Counted from the first letter of the stretch, positions 22,311-35,092 are shown. The stretch: DNA of 64,000 nt from Morinoia aosen (GCA_030386875.1 CM059576.1:61379581-61443580), one strand, 5' to 3'. Notes: generated by a model from the letters alone, not told the origin. Numbers and translations are program-made.

Positions 22311-22346
22311 CGAAAACGTTTCGGAGTCCAGCTCCAGCTTCAGTTC
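22311..22346 (-). ncRNA. Hammerhead-like ribozyme core, left arm
   Basis: On the minus strand CTGAAGCTGGAGCTGG then ACTCCGAAACG: a CUGANG start, a GGAG/CTCC stem and GAAAC. The expected A after CUGANG is C here. Helix III is short and imperfect. Probably a decayed Penelope hammerhead. Confidence 0.45.
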
Positions 22347-22509
22347 TGTAAAATACAAAGAATTCAAAAAAGTGCAAAAAGTACAAACATTACGAAAAAT
22401 ACAAGCAATACAAAAAAGTAAAAACGAACACAATTGTCTCTACAAAATGATAAATAAATGTCGAACTATGTCTAAAAACTAGCAAAAAAAAATAACGAAA
22501 AAATACACA

Positions 22510-23349
22510 CTATGAATTTACTATTTGAAGGGGATAGGAACTAAGCGTATTATTTAGGGAAGGTTTTTCTTTAAAAATATGAAGGGATTCTAAAATTCGT
22601 AAGTCAAACTCATTGGGAGCGCTATCAATGACTTTAAAATCTTCCTCACGAACTACTATATTGCACTGTTCGGCATGGTTGCGTACGGCTGAATGAGGAG
22701 GATGTGCAAGTAAGTTCCCAGTACGGTGGCTCCTACCGCGGTGTTCTGCTATTCTTGTGTAAATACTGCGTGACGTCATCCCGACGTACGCCGATGTGCA
22801 GTGCACACAACTATATTTATAAATGACACAAGAACGCATTACACCAGGGATGGATTCCTTGTGTCGAAAAAAAGAACCTAATTTTGCCTTATTAATCAAA
22901 ATTACACGCAGGTTGATAGTAGGGAAATACCTGTCAAAAAGAGACTTTAATTCACGGGCCAGTTTTTCCGATGGGGAACCAAAATAGGGTTGAGTGCAGT
23001 AATGAAAACTATCGGATCTGACATCAATGGTCGACTGAGAATATTTTCCAGATAAAAACTTTTTAATTTGGGAGTTTACGATTCCTGTAGGAAAACCATT
23101 ATTATAGAAGAAATCTCGTAAAAAATCAAATTCTGCATGTATATCATTGAATGATGAACATATATTATAAGCCCTATTTAACAGAGTCTTTATTCCGTTT
23201 ACCCTGAAAATTTTATGACAGAAACTAAAAAAACTAGTACCCAAACCAGTAAATGTTGGCTTACGATAGACAGATGTTACAATACTTTCACCATTCTTTG
23301 AGATCAGACAATTAAGAAACGATAATTTATTACAGATTTCCATTTCCAT
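22510..23349 (-). pseudogene. Penelope-like RT end plus GIY-YIG endonuclease (279 aa)
   Basis: The N-terminal part (TSVYRKPTFTGLGTSFFSF and following) matches the thumb region of Penelope reverse transcriptase. The C-terminal part is a GIY-YIG endonuclease: VIYKYSC (residue 175), CVHC (181-184, the short Cys pair typical of these elements), AYVGMTSRSIYTRIAEHRG (187-205). The endonuclease nicks target DNA to prime reverse transcription. The polymerase fingers and palm with the YxDD box are missing, so the element is 5'-truncated. The remaining frame is fully open, suggesting recent activity of the family. Confidence 0.92.
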
Positions 23350-23420
23350 TGTAAATTTAATGGATTAATAAGGCAAAATTAGGTTCTTTTTTTCGACACA
23401 AGGAACCCATCCCTGGTGTA

Positions 23421-23750
23421 ATGCGTTCTTGTGTCATTTATAAATATAGTTGTGTGCAGTGCACATCGGCGTACGTCGGGATGACGTCACGCAGTATTTA
23501 CACAAGAATAGCAGAACACCGCGGTAGGAGCCACCGTACTGGGAACTTACTTGCACATCCTCCTCATTCAGCCGTACGCAACCATGCCGAACAGTGCAAT
23601 ATAGTAGTTCGTGAGGAAGATTTTAAAGTCATTGATAGCGCTCCCAATGAGTTTGACTTACGAATTTTAGAATCCCTTCATATTTTTAAAGAAAAACCTT
23701 CCCTAAATAATACGCTTAGTTCCTATCCCCTTCAAATAGTAAATTCATAG
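23421..23750 (+). pseudogene. Second Penelope GIY-YIG fragment (109 aa)
   Basis: Same endonuclease as the minus copy, differing at very few residues (CVQC instead of CVHC). Starts at a methionine internal to the family protein; no polymerase part. Both copies end at the same ..QIVNS and share the downstream arm. Confidence 0.9.
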
Positions 23751-23914
23751 TGTGTATTTTTTCGTTATTTTTTTTGCTAGTTTTTAGACATAGGTCGACA
23801 TTTATTTATCATTTTGTAGAGACAATTGTGTTCGTTTTTACTTTTTTGTATTGCTTGTATTTTTCGTAATGTTTGTACTTTTTGCACTTTTTTGAATTCT
23901 TCGTATTTTACAGA

Positions 23915-23950
23915 ACTGAAGATGGAGCTGGACTCCGAAACGTTTTCGAT
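23915..23950 (+). ncRNA. Hammerhead-like ribozyme core, right arm
   Basis: CTGAAGATGGAGCTGG then ACTCCGAAACGTTTTCG. Fits CUGANGA, a GGAG/CTCC helix II with one extra U, GAAA and a small helix III. A conserved cleavage triplet is not obvious. Family knowledge: Penelope arms carry hammerheads. Confidence 0.5.
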
Positions 23951-24009
23951 TTTGTTTTTTCTCAATTTGAGTAAATATGACTAGTTTTATTAGCGTTTTC
24001 TTCGCTTTT

Positions 24010-24716
24010 AAATTTCTATTAGAAAAATAGAAGTATTGTTAAAAATATAGATAATAATAGTTGAAAAACATTAATATCACTTATCATCAACAATTAAGAA
24101 TACATATGTACAATACATAAAGCTATTATATCAAAAACTTGTAGGAATTAAAAAACCTCGAATCAACTATTGAAATAAGAAAAAAAAATAATATTGAAGT
24201 TTTCTCAAATAATATAAAAGTCAGAACTTACATATGTGCGTTGAGATCACACTGCATCACACAAAAAGCTATCACATTTGTAGTTATTTACCCACATTGT
24301 AAAATTTAAAACTTTCAATAAAATACACTTTGAATGAGAAGCCTTCCAAGCAAATTCTTCATATGTTTTTGTCACCCTTGTAAAACTTTTTTGTCAGGTT
24401 GAAGAAAAATCGTTTCACAAATATTTTCCATGTCTTGATAAGCGATATTTATAACTTCATTCACAACATCGATAATTGGAAAAATAAATTCTTCAATGCT
24501 TCCCACACTTTTAATTGTATCAAACGTGTGAGGTCGCCATTGTCATCATTGTGTTTACAACAAGGTTAGTCACGCCTATTATTCATGCCCTTCACTACAC
24601 AGTAACTAGAATATGACGAATGCTGAATATAAATATTTATGGACCATTAATTCATGAGCAACTGAATTACAATGAGTTGTTCCACAAATTATATATACTC
24701 TATATGTAATGGGAGT
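24010..24716. other. Intronic AT-rich DNA
   Basis: Between the Penelope pair and Gypsy-2; nothing recognised. Confidence 0.5.
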
Positions 24717-24720
24717 ATGA

Positions 24721-24864
24721 ATATGCTGCTGCTTGGTCGTGGTAAGGAAACTCCGGAGACGTTTTTTTAGGTGTTTACTTCGAGGAGGTGGCGAGAACGA
24801 TAGTGACAGGTCTAAGTTGTCTAGTGCTTATAAAGACTCCGACGCGCATGGGGGTTGCGCATAC
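24721..24864 (-). repeat. Gypsy-2 3' LTR (144 bp)
   Basis: Matches 33529-33681 except for a 9-bp deletion near its left end and scattered changes. Preceded on the minus strand by a purine tract (GGGATGGGGAGATAT). Confidence 0.85.
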
Positions 24865-27130
24865 ATATCTCCCCATCCCTCTTTCAAAGTGAGGTACTTA
24901 TCGCAAAAAGATTTTAATTTTTCAACAAGTGATCGAACGCAAAAACATTTTCATCTGTAAAATTAATCAGTAGGTACTAACTAACATAGCAAGTTGTTGC
25001 TTCTCAGCGGGAATTTATTTAAAATTTTATCATCTCAAAAAAGTGAAAATATTTTAAAAAAAATATAAGTAAACTTACATTTAATCCATAATACACCTTG
25101 TTTCATTTTAGCAACAATAACAGAAAAAGAAAACGCACTAACGCAAGCAAGAAGAAAGGAGGCAGCGAAGCTGGTTAACAATAATAAGGCCTTCTTCTTC
25201 AACAGTATAAACTATAACACGAATTCTTACACTACTTACTATAGAAAAATAAAAACCGTCAGTATTCAGGGTAAGGAAATACAAAATAAAAACGCCAGAT
25301 ACACAATTATAAAAACATAATGAAAAGAAATTCAATATATCGATACGCATTAATTTAATAATTTAGATAACATTTCGCATTTAACACGGACCGATTTAAC
25401 ATGGATATGCACATTCGGATGACATGTCAGTGTACTTGAATAGTTGCAAGTTTGGCATCGTTCCCTGCCTTACACAGAGAAAACTGAGCACTGCTTTCAA
25501 GGTTAATTGAATTCAAAGTTCTTGACTTCGCGCGAAGGTTAATTGCAATCTAAGGCATCTGTCTCTGTTGACAGTCGTTTGGTCTGAGCTAGACACCGAA
25601 CGGGAGTTGGAAGTATTATTTTTTTACGCATTATTGAACAAGTTGGAAGCTTTCATAGCTTTGAATGAACTATTAGACTATTAAATATCAAATCCTTATT
25701 AAAGCAAACGACGGAGTGAACGAAGAGGTAATTGTAGATTGTAGAACTCATAAGAACTTAAATTACGTATAGGGCTAGTATACGATTATAAAAACATCGA
25801 GTAGGCGACGAGTAAACATTAAATTATTTGAAATTCGGGTTAGTTGTACACCCAATAAAACAAAAAGGAATAATCACTAATCACTTTCAAATCGTAATTC
25901 AATCGTAATGAAATGGAAACAGAGTCCATAATTCCTGAACGATTCTGAATTTATAATTTACCAAATTTCAAGTTTCCATATATACTTGAACCACGGTTGG
26001 ACACTACGTTTATGGTAAACGTAACACTGGAAAAGGTATACACTCTTTTTCAGGTTAACACCATATTAAATCTTCAAAGTAAGTCACTCTATTGGCATTA
26101 ATAATTTAGCGTCGTTATCCTTCCCTTGCACGAAGGTGGTTTACCCCTAATTATTTTGAAATCACTGCGCGCGGAGGTTACCTGTCGTCAAGGCCGTCGC
26201 TGTTGTTGACAGGCGCTTGGGCGCTAGGATGTCTTGGCTGGACACCACATGTTAGTGGGTGAAGTCTTCAGGCGTTTAATGCGTGACTCGCTCGTATTTG
26301 CTGTGCTTCTTTGCACAGCAACGTGAAGCTGAAATGGAAACGAAAACAAAGAACAGATTAGCATGGCCCTAAAATTTTTAATGTCAAACACAACCAATGA
26401 AACATCTAACTTTAAACACAATTATAAATGCAATCAAAATATAAATGTATTCGTCTTTCGAATTTGAAAGTCAACAGTGAAATACTAACTATTAAATACT
26501 AACTGAAATACTAACTATTTCTGAATCAGTTTACTGAAAGTGAAAGCAATTGAAGTGAAAACTATTAACTGATTGTCAATCAAATCAGTTAACAACAGTA
26601 TCCATTTTCAACCAGGAAGTTTGTCACGATGTATTCACGATGCACTTCGAATAATTTAATAATATTCTCAAGTCGCTTGGTTGATTTTTTCATCAACATT
26701 GGTGCTCTGTTGATGTGATGCATTTAGCAAATGCGGAACTCGCCCATCATTTTTAATTGGCTGTTCAGCATCAAAACTTGAACGTAAATATTGACTGTTG
26801 TGAAACATTGCAATTTCACAGATCGTGAGAACATTTGTTGAAGGATGTTTTCTGTGATTTTTGTTGACCTTGAATTTTAACGTACAAAACTTAAGCTTTA
26901 ACATAGGGTAACCAGTTTAGAAGGTTAATTCATTTGCTGATAGAAATGAAAATTCACTAATAGTAGAGCACAAGCATATATGAGATTATTATGTTGCGAA
27001 GCAAATAATGCAAGGTACATACTTAATATTTAATTAACACGTTACCTAGAGTCACACAGTTGTATTTTTAGCAAAATCGTAACTTGTCACGTCTGATATG
27101 TTATAGGTGAAACAGAACGTTGTAACGTTG
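24865..27130 (-). other. Gypsy-2 3' region, no recognisable gene
   Basis: 2.27 kb between integrase and 3' LTR. Only short anonymous frames (70-80 codons) exist. By position in related elements it could be a decayed third gene, but no motif supports that. Confidence 0.45.
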
Positions 27131-28117
27131 TCATTTCCTTTTACTTAGGGGCAATACATGGTTCATGTTACTTTTATGAGTTTTATCCCCTATTTTGATT
27201 TCGACCCAATGTCCTTTGATTTTCGTAACAATTCCAGGACCTCGCCACGTCAGGTCTAACTTGTTCGTTTTGAAATGGGTTTTTAACATAACCCGGTTGC
27301 CAATTTTGAAATTGTTTTCTTTCCTTTTTAGGTTCTGGTGCATTGTACGTACAGCAGTATTATTCAAAATTAGGTTTCTAACGTTTTCTACGGTTCGAAC
27401 CGCTTCCTTTGTACGAAAATTCACTAAGTCAATTTCGTCATCGTAACTGTATGAAATGGGGAGATCTTCCCGCGGATATATGGGCACGTGTCCCTATTGA
27501 ATACTGCATAACTAGGTGTATCACCTAAAGTAGAATTAAATGAATTGTTGATGGCGTTCTCTACCGTTTCCAAGCAATGGTCCCACTCGGTATGGGCTAG
27601 GGAATTAATGTAAAATTATAGCAAATTGGTTATTTTTTTGTTCTTTCGTTCAACAATTGCATTTGAATGGGGGCTAAAAGCTAGAACTTCTTTTGTAGCA
27701 ATAGCATGAATTTTGGCAAATTGTTTCACTGCTACCTATTTAAATTCAAGCGCATTGTCACTTAACAGGGTTTTCGTGTAGCCGAAAGTGCTAAAATAAC
27801 TTCCTAAACATGATATTACTGTGTCTATTCGACGGTTAGAGCTGTAAAATAACTTCCTAAACATGATATTACTGTGTCTGTTCGACGGTTAGAGCTGGCG
27901 TATAATTTACAGAAGCGTGAAAAAAGATCAATCACAACTAGTATGTATTTATTCCCATTATCGGTAGTTTTAAGGGGACCAAGATAATTCATTGAAACTA
28001 CTTCAAAAGGTTCCTTTGCTATAGGGGCTGTTAATATTTTAATAAGTACGAAAGGATTTGCTTTGAGAAGTTTGCAAACTTCACAATCTTGCACAAATTT
28101 TCTTACAATCGTTCTCT
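27131..28117 (-). pseudogene. Gypsy-2 integrase, degraded
   Basis: Pieces in order along the minus strand. The zinc module end is CEVCKLLKANPF (from 28094) and the core start is VVSMNYLGPL, where the first catalytic Asp is Asn. A glutamate block SPHSNAIVERKNK is near 27650. The C-terminal domain includes KIGNRVMLKTHFKTNKLD and WRGPGIVTKI (27131-27487). A direct duplication of about 54 bp at 27793-27893 disrupts the middle. The Asp-to-Asn change alone would abolish strand transfer. Confidence 0.85.
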
Positions 28118-28714
28118 CTAAAATGTTAACGTACTTTTATGAAGTAACGCTTCTTTAACTTCAATATAAAAGGGATATTGCTTTTGCTCGTTAATGAACT
28201 CTTTTAAAGTCCAGGAGACTTCTTTCTCTGTCGGGACATAGTCAATTAATTTTAGCGTCAACATGTCGTTACCGTGTGATTGCATCGTTTGGTCAGTGGG
28301 AACGTCTTGCTTTGCTTTAGCTCGCGTCTGCGCCAAGTACACCTCAGATTCAAGCTCAGGCATTAATGTGTCACAGCTTTCTAATTCTTTAATAGTCATC
28401 TGATCATTGTTGTTTGGCAGCCTTCTACGGTAGTGGGCTACGACGTTTTGTCTACCTGGTAAATAATGAACGATAGGATCGAAAGAATGTATTTTAATAC
28501 ACCCCTTTGCCATTGTCGTGTCCTCTGGCAATTTCCTCGTGAATAGAGGCGCTAATGGACGGTGATCCGTGTACACATGGATGGGATACCCAATAATTAG
28601 GTATTTGAATGCTTAAAGAACACTATAAATGGCAAAGAATTCTTTTTTCGTGGTGCTGTAACATTTTTGACTAGAATTTAAACTTTTGCTGAAATATGCA
28701 ACTGCATGCATTAA
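28118..28714 (-). pseudogene. Gypsy-2 RNase H to linker region
   Basis: Contains YTDHRPLAPLFTRKL and the linker YLPGRQNVVAHYRRR, where related proteins have a DALSR-type motif. Stops separate it from the reverse transcriptase. Confidence 0.8.
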
Positions 28715-29789
28715 TTAATCGCCTGAATCTTCGGGCTGCATCAGGAATCCTATGCCAAAATTTGATGCATCAGTAAATATGTGAAACGTTTTAGTAAAAT
28801 CAGGGTGTCGTAAAACAGTCTCAGAAGTCAGTGCTGATTTTATGTGGTCAAAACTTTTTTGACAGTCGTTTGTCCAGTTGAAATTAACACATTTTTTTAA
28901 CAATCTGTACAGGGGATTTGCAATTACTGCAAATTGAGCTATGAAGTTGCGGAAATAGTTGGCTACGCCAAGGAATTGCTGCAATTCTTTTACGTTTGTT
29001 GGTGCTGGACAATTTTGCAATTTCTTGGAGTATTTACAATGTATACCATCTGCCGAAATAATATGACCTATGTACTCTATATTTTTCTTGAAAAATTGAC
29101 ATTTTTCGTGTGTGATGGATAGTTTACCGGAACGGAGTGTCGAGAGGACAGTTTTAATATCGCACAAATGCTGCTCATTAGTTTTTGAGTAAATTAATTT
29201 ATCATCAATGAACACAAAGCATAGTCGTCCTAAAATAGGCGCCAGAACAGAGGACATAACACTTTGAAAAACGCTCGAACTCGAAGTGAGTCCGAACGGA
29301 ATGCGCCTGAATTGATATTTTTGATAACCTATGCTAAAGGCTGTAAACTTCCGACTTTCCTGTTCTAATTCTACCTGATGGAAGGCAGATTTTAAATCCA
29401 GAGAGGAGAATACCCTATTGCCACCGAGGGTATACAATATTTCATCTGCTCGTGGTATAGGATACGACTCCTTGATCACAATTTTGTTTAATGCTCTAAA
29501 ATCTATCACGGGTCTAATTTCACCCGTCTTTTTTCTTTACCACAACCACCGGGAAATTGTAATCTGATGTTGACTTTTCAAAAATGCCCTGTGAGAGCAT
29601 TTATCTGTTGACCTTGGCCAACTCCTCCTGATATTTATGAGGTATGCGATATGGTGGTATCTTTACAACTGGTGCATCAGTTTTAAGCACAATTTTATGT
29701 TTTGTCACATTGGTGACACCTATAGTTTCGCCCTGTAACGTGATCACGTCACGGAAATTGTTCATCAATTCCAATAATTTTAATTTCAC
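28715..29789 (-). pseudogene. Gypsy-2 reverse transcriptase
   Basis: Two open pieces. 29601-29789 carries the N-terminal IPPYRIPHKYQEEL segment. 28715-29509 has IDFRALNKIVIKESYPIP, the catalytic SSLDLKSAFHQVEL, FRRIPFGLTSSSSVFQ, and FIDDKLIYS in place of the usual YxDD..IYS. It then runs into RNase H (FTDASNFGIGFLMQ). The catalytic aspartates survive but a frameshift near 29510-29600 breaks the gene. Confidence 0.9.
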
Positions 29790-30368
29790 ATCAACTTACT
29801 CGCAAGTTACATCATTATATGTTAACGGACGGCGTACGTCCTTCTGTACATTAGACACACTTTCGACTTGTGCATCACACTCACAATTTTTGCCGCGAAC
29901 ATCGACCTTCGACTCAAGTTTCTCCGTGGCCATGGTCTAATTTCACCAAGTCCTGAGATGACTTCAATTGAATCCGATGTTAACTCAGTTTATCTCAACA
30001 TTATTCGCCTCATTAAGCGCTTCCTCTACATTTGTGAGATAAAGTTCGGCCTCAACTTCTTCCTCATGTAATGCTTCCATGTTACACAACATTGTGTTTT
30101 CACTAAAATGAATGGCCTCATCTGTCGGGTTCAGTATTAATAAGGTACATTCTCATTTTCATTGACTGTAACTATTGATTCTGCTATTAGTGCTCCATTA
30201 TCAAATCCTCGTTTCAACACGATATAACTACCTTGGTTAGGTTTTTTGACAAATTCATTTATGAGCTTGATGCAATTAGCAGGCATTCTATTACGTCACA
30301 GTGAACCACCAGAGGTTTATTTTTTCTCTATTACCACTGACTTTGGCCTCTCGGCTACACACTGGAGT

Positions 30369-31025
30369 TCAGCCTCTTTTTTCTTCCCTGTTCTTACAGC
30401 GTCTTTCTTTTCTCTCGTGGCCATTCATTACGCCCCGGCATCTGTTGCTTTTATTAGCACAGGCAACTACTTCTGACAGTAAACAATCACTGTTTATTAT
30501 ATCCATTAATATGGCTTCTCTACTTATTGTAGGCTTACTCTCTATTCCATTGAAAGGTACTCTGGTTCCCTCCCACAGGAGTGAACCATCCTTCAAATTA
30601 ATTACTGCGTTGGTTAACACATCTCTTCCTAAAATTAAATCATATTTGAATTTAGCATCTTTAATTACCAAAGCACTAGTCTTAAGTACTTTGTCAGTAC
30701 CAGGTATAGAGATATTTAAAACCTCACCGCTAACATTACTCTTTACGTTTATTCCTCTAACGCTCAGAAAACTTGGTTTTAGCTTTTCTTTGGGGTATTT
30801 GATGTTACTGTAACTAATGAGGCATTTTTCGCTACCGCTATCTAGCAGCGCGTTCAAGTACTTGTCTTTATTAGACAGTATAATGGTCGGCCGTTTAGTT
30901 CTCCTAAACGTAACAAGATCGGCTCCATTTTCACGTCGTTCTCTACATACAACTTTAGTGTTAAAATAGACTTCAACTGCTTTCTTCTGTGACATCTCAT
31001 CAGACAGCAGTTCTTCATCTTTCAA
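30369..31025 (-). pseudogene. Gypsy-2 aspartic protease region
   Basis: 218 codons. LNALLDSGSEKCLIS is the retropepsin active site (DSG) and LILGRDVL the second conserved block. The frame starts after gag and ends before reverse transcriptase, as expected in pol. Confidence 0.85.
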
Positions 31026-31210
31026 CTTGGCCTACCTATTTCTGCATTTAAATAATGGATCAATGTATGATTTACTCTCATCATGATTACACTTTGTCAT
31101 CTCAGTATCTGGATTCGTTTCGACCACAGCTTTAGGATTAACGAGAGTCGTGGGGTGACCCTCGGGCTTCGTCTCATTTTTTCCTCCACCTTTTTTACCT
31201 CCACCTTTAA

Positions 31211-32669
31211 CTACTCTCCCTCTAAAAAATCTCTGTTGTCTCTTTCGTACTCCTCACCATAGTGCATCTTGTGTCTACCACGGTTATTGCCTCTATTGGC
31301 ATTGTACCTACGCAAGTATGTTTTATTCTGTTTGATTTCATTTTCTGACGCTCTACAGTTTCGGAGATGCTCTTTCGAACCGTATGCAAAGCAGGGGCCA
31401 ATATACACTCTAGGTTTGCTCAGATCTCTTTGAGTTAGACAATTGGCTTCAACATGTCCTGAAACGTTGCATATACTGCAGAAAGAAAAGCTTCTCGTTC
31501 TAGCTGCAGAGTGCACTGGGGCATGATTCAAGCTTTCTGCCCGCAAAGTGTTGCACTCAAGTGAACCTATTCTTCTATCACCTACATAGCCACTAACATT
31601 CCTTCCTACTCTAGGATTTCTCAGCCAAGGTCGAGGAAATGACCTCCGACCCGGGAAACGCCCTCTACGGTAATTTCCGTAGAAAAATTCACTTCCCTGA
31701 GGGGAATCTTGCTCATCAATATGGTCTTCTGACTCGGCAACTTCGGCTACAAAGGTTTCTCTATTGTACTGCGTCTCGTACTGAGTCGCTACTATCTGTT
31801 TATTTTCGGGTTGATTTCGAACAGCGGCAACAATACGTGCCAATAATTCCTCTGACGGATTGAACGACGTATCAAATAGTTTCTTAGCAAATGACTCCTC
31901 GAGCAATGGTGCTAACACGTTGATGGCGAGACTAAGATCAATGCTGTCTCCTACAAAACGTTTTAGTTCTACTTGATTTGAACTTGCCCTGAAGAATGGG
32001 TATCTCCTCCATGCTATTGAGTTTTAGTTTAACAAATCTTCCGACAACTTCCTGATATTAGCAAATGCGGTTACCAACTGGGCAGCAAGTGCATCATTCC
32101 TAACGAAACGTAACTTATTTAAATCGCATGCTAATGCGTGAATAGACTTTTCGCCTCTAGCCACATAGATGTCGTCCAAGATTTTGACGACATCTTCGAA
32201 AGAGTAATGAAGGTAGGAATTGACCAACTATGTTACTATAGAATTAAAATATCCTACTTGTTTGTTAGTAGATCTAACTAACAACTCATTCTTTCCACTG
32301 TCGGAATTCACGTCCGGTAGTAGTGCCATGTAGGCACGCAAATTTCCTTTATGAGTTTTAAATGTTTTATTCTCAATGAAGTCAGGATCCTCTTTCCGTC
32401 TACGCCCACGAAAAAGTGGCAATTGAGCCCCCCGAAAGGATTGTTCCTGATCTCGGCATGTTTGCTGCAATTTCTCTTACTAAACTACTAGAATTTGTAT
32501 TGGGGCCACCTGCCGGGCTAGCTGCTGGTTCAGTCATTTCAGGATTGCTTTCAGCACGAAATCTAGTTTTACTTATTCGACCTCTACTTGTTTTAGTCGC
32601 TGTTGTTCTAATAGTTTCCTCGTAATCAGACGTGTCCGGCCAACAGTAGTCAATAATTTTTTTGCCCAA
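31211..32669 (-). pseudogene. Gypsy-2 gag, in four broken pieces
   Basis: Fragments at 32400-32669, 32228-32470, 32024-32227 and 31211-31918, in different frames. The last contains a nucleocapsid-like knuckle, CSICNVSGHVEANC (C-x2-C-x4-H-x4-C). A second, CFAYGSKEHLRNC, has lost one cysteine to tyrosine. Capsid-like text includes HYSFEDVVKILDDIYVARGE. The N-terminal piece is low complexity and polar. Confidence 0.8.
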
Positions 32670-33528
32670 TATTAATACTTGTAAATCAACATTTGATACA
32701 GATCAATATTACACACCCTAGAAATCAATATTACACACCCTATTTGAAAATCACTTCAATAAACACACAATTTATGAATTAAAGCACCCATAAAAAAAAT
32801 TTTTCACTCACTTCTGACCGCTATAGCTATCTTGCACAACTTCAATTTACTACTGCGGCGGCACTACTCTTGCTACTCTGCATGCTGTCTGCTCCTTGCT
32901 CTATGTACTGCGCATTGCCTTGAGCAGATGCAAAAAATAATCTGCTTCTCGCAGAGCAAAATAAAGCTACTTCTAAAAACTATTATTCTGCCTGCGTGTG
33001 CTGCCTAGCAATCGCGCTGCTGCGATAAGGCGGATAAACTATCCGTTAATTCAGTGCAAGCTAGTATTTACTTAGCTTCCACTCGCTGAATGAAGGAAGT
33101 GAAGTCGCTCGCCCCTGTAGACGTAGTAGTCGTTGTAGATCACTCGTTGTAGGGTGTCGCTCCAAACTGTAGTTGCAGTACAACATCTATGTCTTCTCCT
33201 GCGTCCAAGATGAGTACTTTGATTCTGAAGGTGTAGCAGGTATCTATCCACGCTGAAAATTGGACGTAGGTCTCCACCAATGCAGTATACGGGATCTTGA
33301 AGCTGATGTTGAGCACAGACGGTAGTAGTTGTCGAAGACTCGTGTTGTTGTTGCTGCCAGTCATTGACGCGATTTAACAATTTTCTCTTCTTTTCTTGAC
33401 TCTTGTGGAAATTCAAAAATCTTCGTAGTAGGAATTTCTCGTGGGTTTTTGATCTTGTAGTAATCTTCTTCTAATGTTATAATAACTTCTTCACAACGTC
33501 GTGGGTTTGACCAAATACTGGCCACCAA
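32670..33528 (-). other. Gypsy-2 5' leader and primer binding site
   Basis: Between gag and the 5' LTR. On the minus strand TGGTGGCCAGTATTTGG starts next to the LTR (33510-33527), a plausible tRNA primer site. The 114-codon minus frame at 33072-33416 is not recognisable. Confidence 0.55.
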
Positions 33529-33681
33529 ATATGCCGCTAAGGGTGCGGCTTGGTCGTGGTAAGGAAACTCCGGAGACGTTTTCTTAGGTGTTTACTTCGA
33601 GGAGGTGACGAGAACGATAGCGACAGGTCTAAGTTGTCCAGTGCTTATAAAGACTCCGACGCGCATGGGGGTTGCGCATAC
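33529..33681 (-). repeat. Gypsy-2 5' LTR (153 bp)
   Basis: Partner of 24721-24864, followed outside by ATGA. Confidence 0.85.
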
Positions 33682-33685
33682 ATGA

Positions 33686-35088
33686 AAGTAGTTTATCTAA
33701 ACTTACCTAGTTACCTAGTTCAAACGCATAGTTCGGTTAAATTTGAAGCGCACGGAATGTTTTCTTTTGGAAAATATAGTTTTTAAAACCCTAATAAAAC
33801 AAAAAAAAGGTAACACGTTTGCTTCAGTTACTTAAATGAATTTAACATCACGTAAACTGCACTCTTGTTGATAGATAAGCAATGAATATCCTAACCATGC
33901 ACAGCATCTACTCTACCACACGGAGTAAATTTTAACTGGCGCGAAGCACTCCTGACTTGGGTCATGCTGCGGCCGAGCTTAAAATATCGCACGCAAGACG
34001 TCCGACTTCAGGGCTGCATAAGCAATAAGCCGATTAGTCGTTAAAATTACCCCTCTAAAATACATATATTTTTGTTTCTGATATTTTTTAAAAGCTTTTT
34101 TCACATAACTGAATTAGTTTCGGTAAATGAAAACATACTCTGTGATTTTTTTCAGTCGATTAATGTCAATACAGGATTATGTAATCAGACTTAACAACCA
34201 CATACGCTACGTTCATCGCGCGGCCGTTCAACGAACAGGCAGCCGATCATTACTCGTTTGAAACGGGTTTATCGAGCATGAAATAGCTGAAAAATGCTTC
34301 ACCCTTTTCGATACGAGTTGTTTTGTGTCAAGTATGCGTAATTGTTTAATATATAGACATTGATTGCTATATTACCATGTAACAAACGATTTTAGCATAT
34401 TTCTTTGACAAAACTAGACCTTCGAAACTCAATGGACGACTGAAAAAATAAGAACAGTGAACCTGTGATTACAGTAATTCTGAATATACATATTATTGTA
34501 ACGTATTCACATTTCTTGATATCTGTCAAATATATCTGCACTCATTAATGACTGAAATAACTATTCATCAACTTAATGTGTACATTTTATACAAATTACT
34601 CCGTATTATTGGCGTACGATATCAACCCAATGTTTGGGCAATAATTATTTATATTTTAACAAATTTTATTAAATTGCTGGATTTTTAATTATTATGAAAT
34701 AGTTTATACCTTTTTGAAAATCGTACATATATATATACACTGTTAGTTTAATATTAGAAATAAAACTATTAACTACATTGCCCCAATAACAAGTTGATCT
34801 CATAAATAAATATATCTTTTTTCGATATTGTTTTGTTATTAGCCAATCATTGTAATCCAAGATTCCAATATCAGGTCAATAAATATTTATCAACCAAATA
34901 CTGACCTAATAATATCTTGCTACCTGGGATATCGTGTGAACAGATTTTCATGTCCCCTGATTCCATATTATGTGATGCCTCCCTCTCCTGGGAACACCCT
35001 TGTTGTGTGGTTAGGGAGAGTCAGAATTGACTAGAATTATTCTTTGAGTTTCTCGGTAGTTAATTGTTTGTCTTATTTGCAATATAAT
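33686..35088. other. Intronic DNA
   Basis: No gene or element recognised; AT-rich with short anonymous frames. Confidence 0.5.
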
Positions 35089-35092
35089 TTTA

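Larger units (their letters stand above)
22252..24009. mobile_element. Inverted pair of truncated Penelope-like elements
   Basis: Two copies in opposite orientation, both cut at their 5' side and meeting near 23360. The outer 0.6 kb arms are near-identical mirror images (aagcgaagaaaacgctaata ... and its complement to 24009). Penelope retroelements are known for such inverted terminal arrangements and for hammerhead ribozymes in the arms. The longer minus-strand copy retains the end of the reverse transcriptase plus endonuclease; the plus-strand copy retains only the endonuclease. Confidence 0.88.
24721..33681 (-). mobile_element. Gypsy-family LTR retrotransposon 2 (decayed, 9 kb)
   Basis: LTR-like repeats at 24721-24864 and 33529-33681 share GGTCGTGGTAAGGAAACTCC and the rest of about 145 bp. 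A 4-bp duplication ATGA lies at 24717-24720 and 33682-33685. Minus-strand gag, protease, reverse transcriptase, RNase H and integrase are all recognisable but broken by many stops and frameshifts. The 4-bp duplication and LTR ends other than TG..CA recall the 17.6/297-type Gypsy group, which often has an envelope gene. The 2.2 kb between integrase and 3' LTR may hold its remains. Confidence 0.9.
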
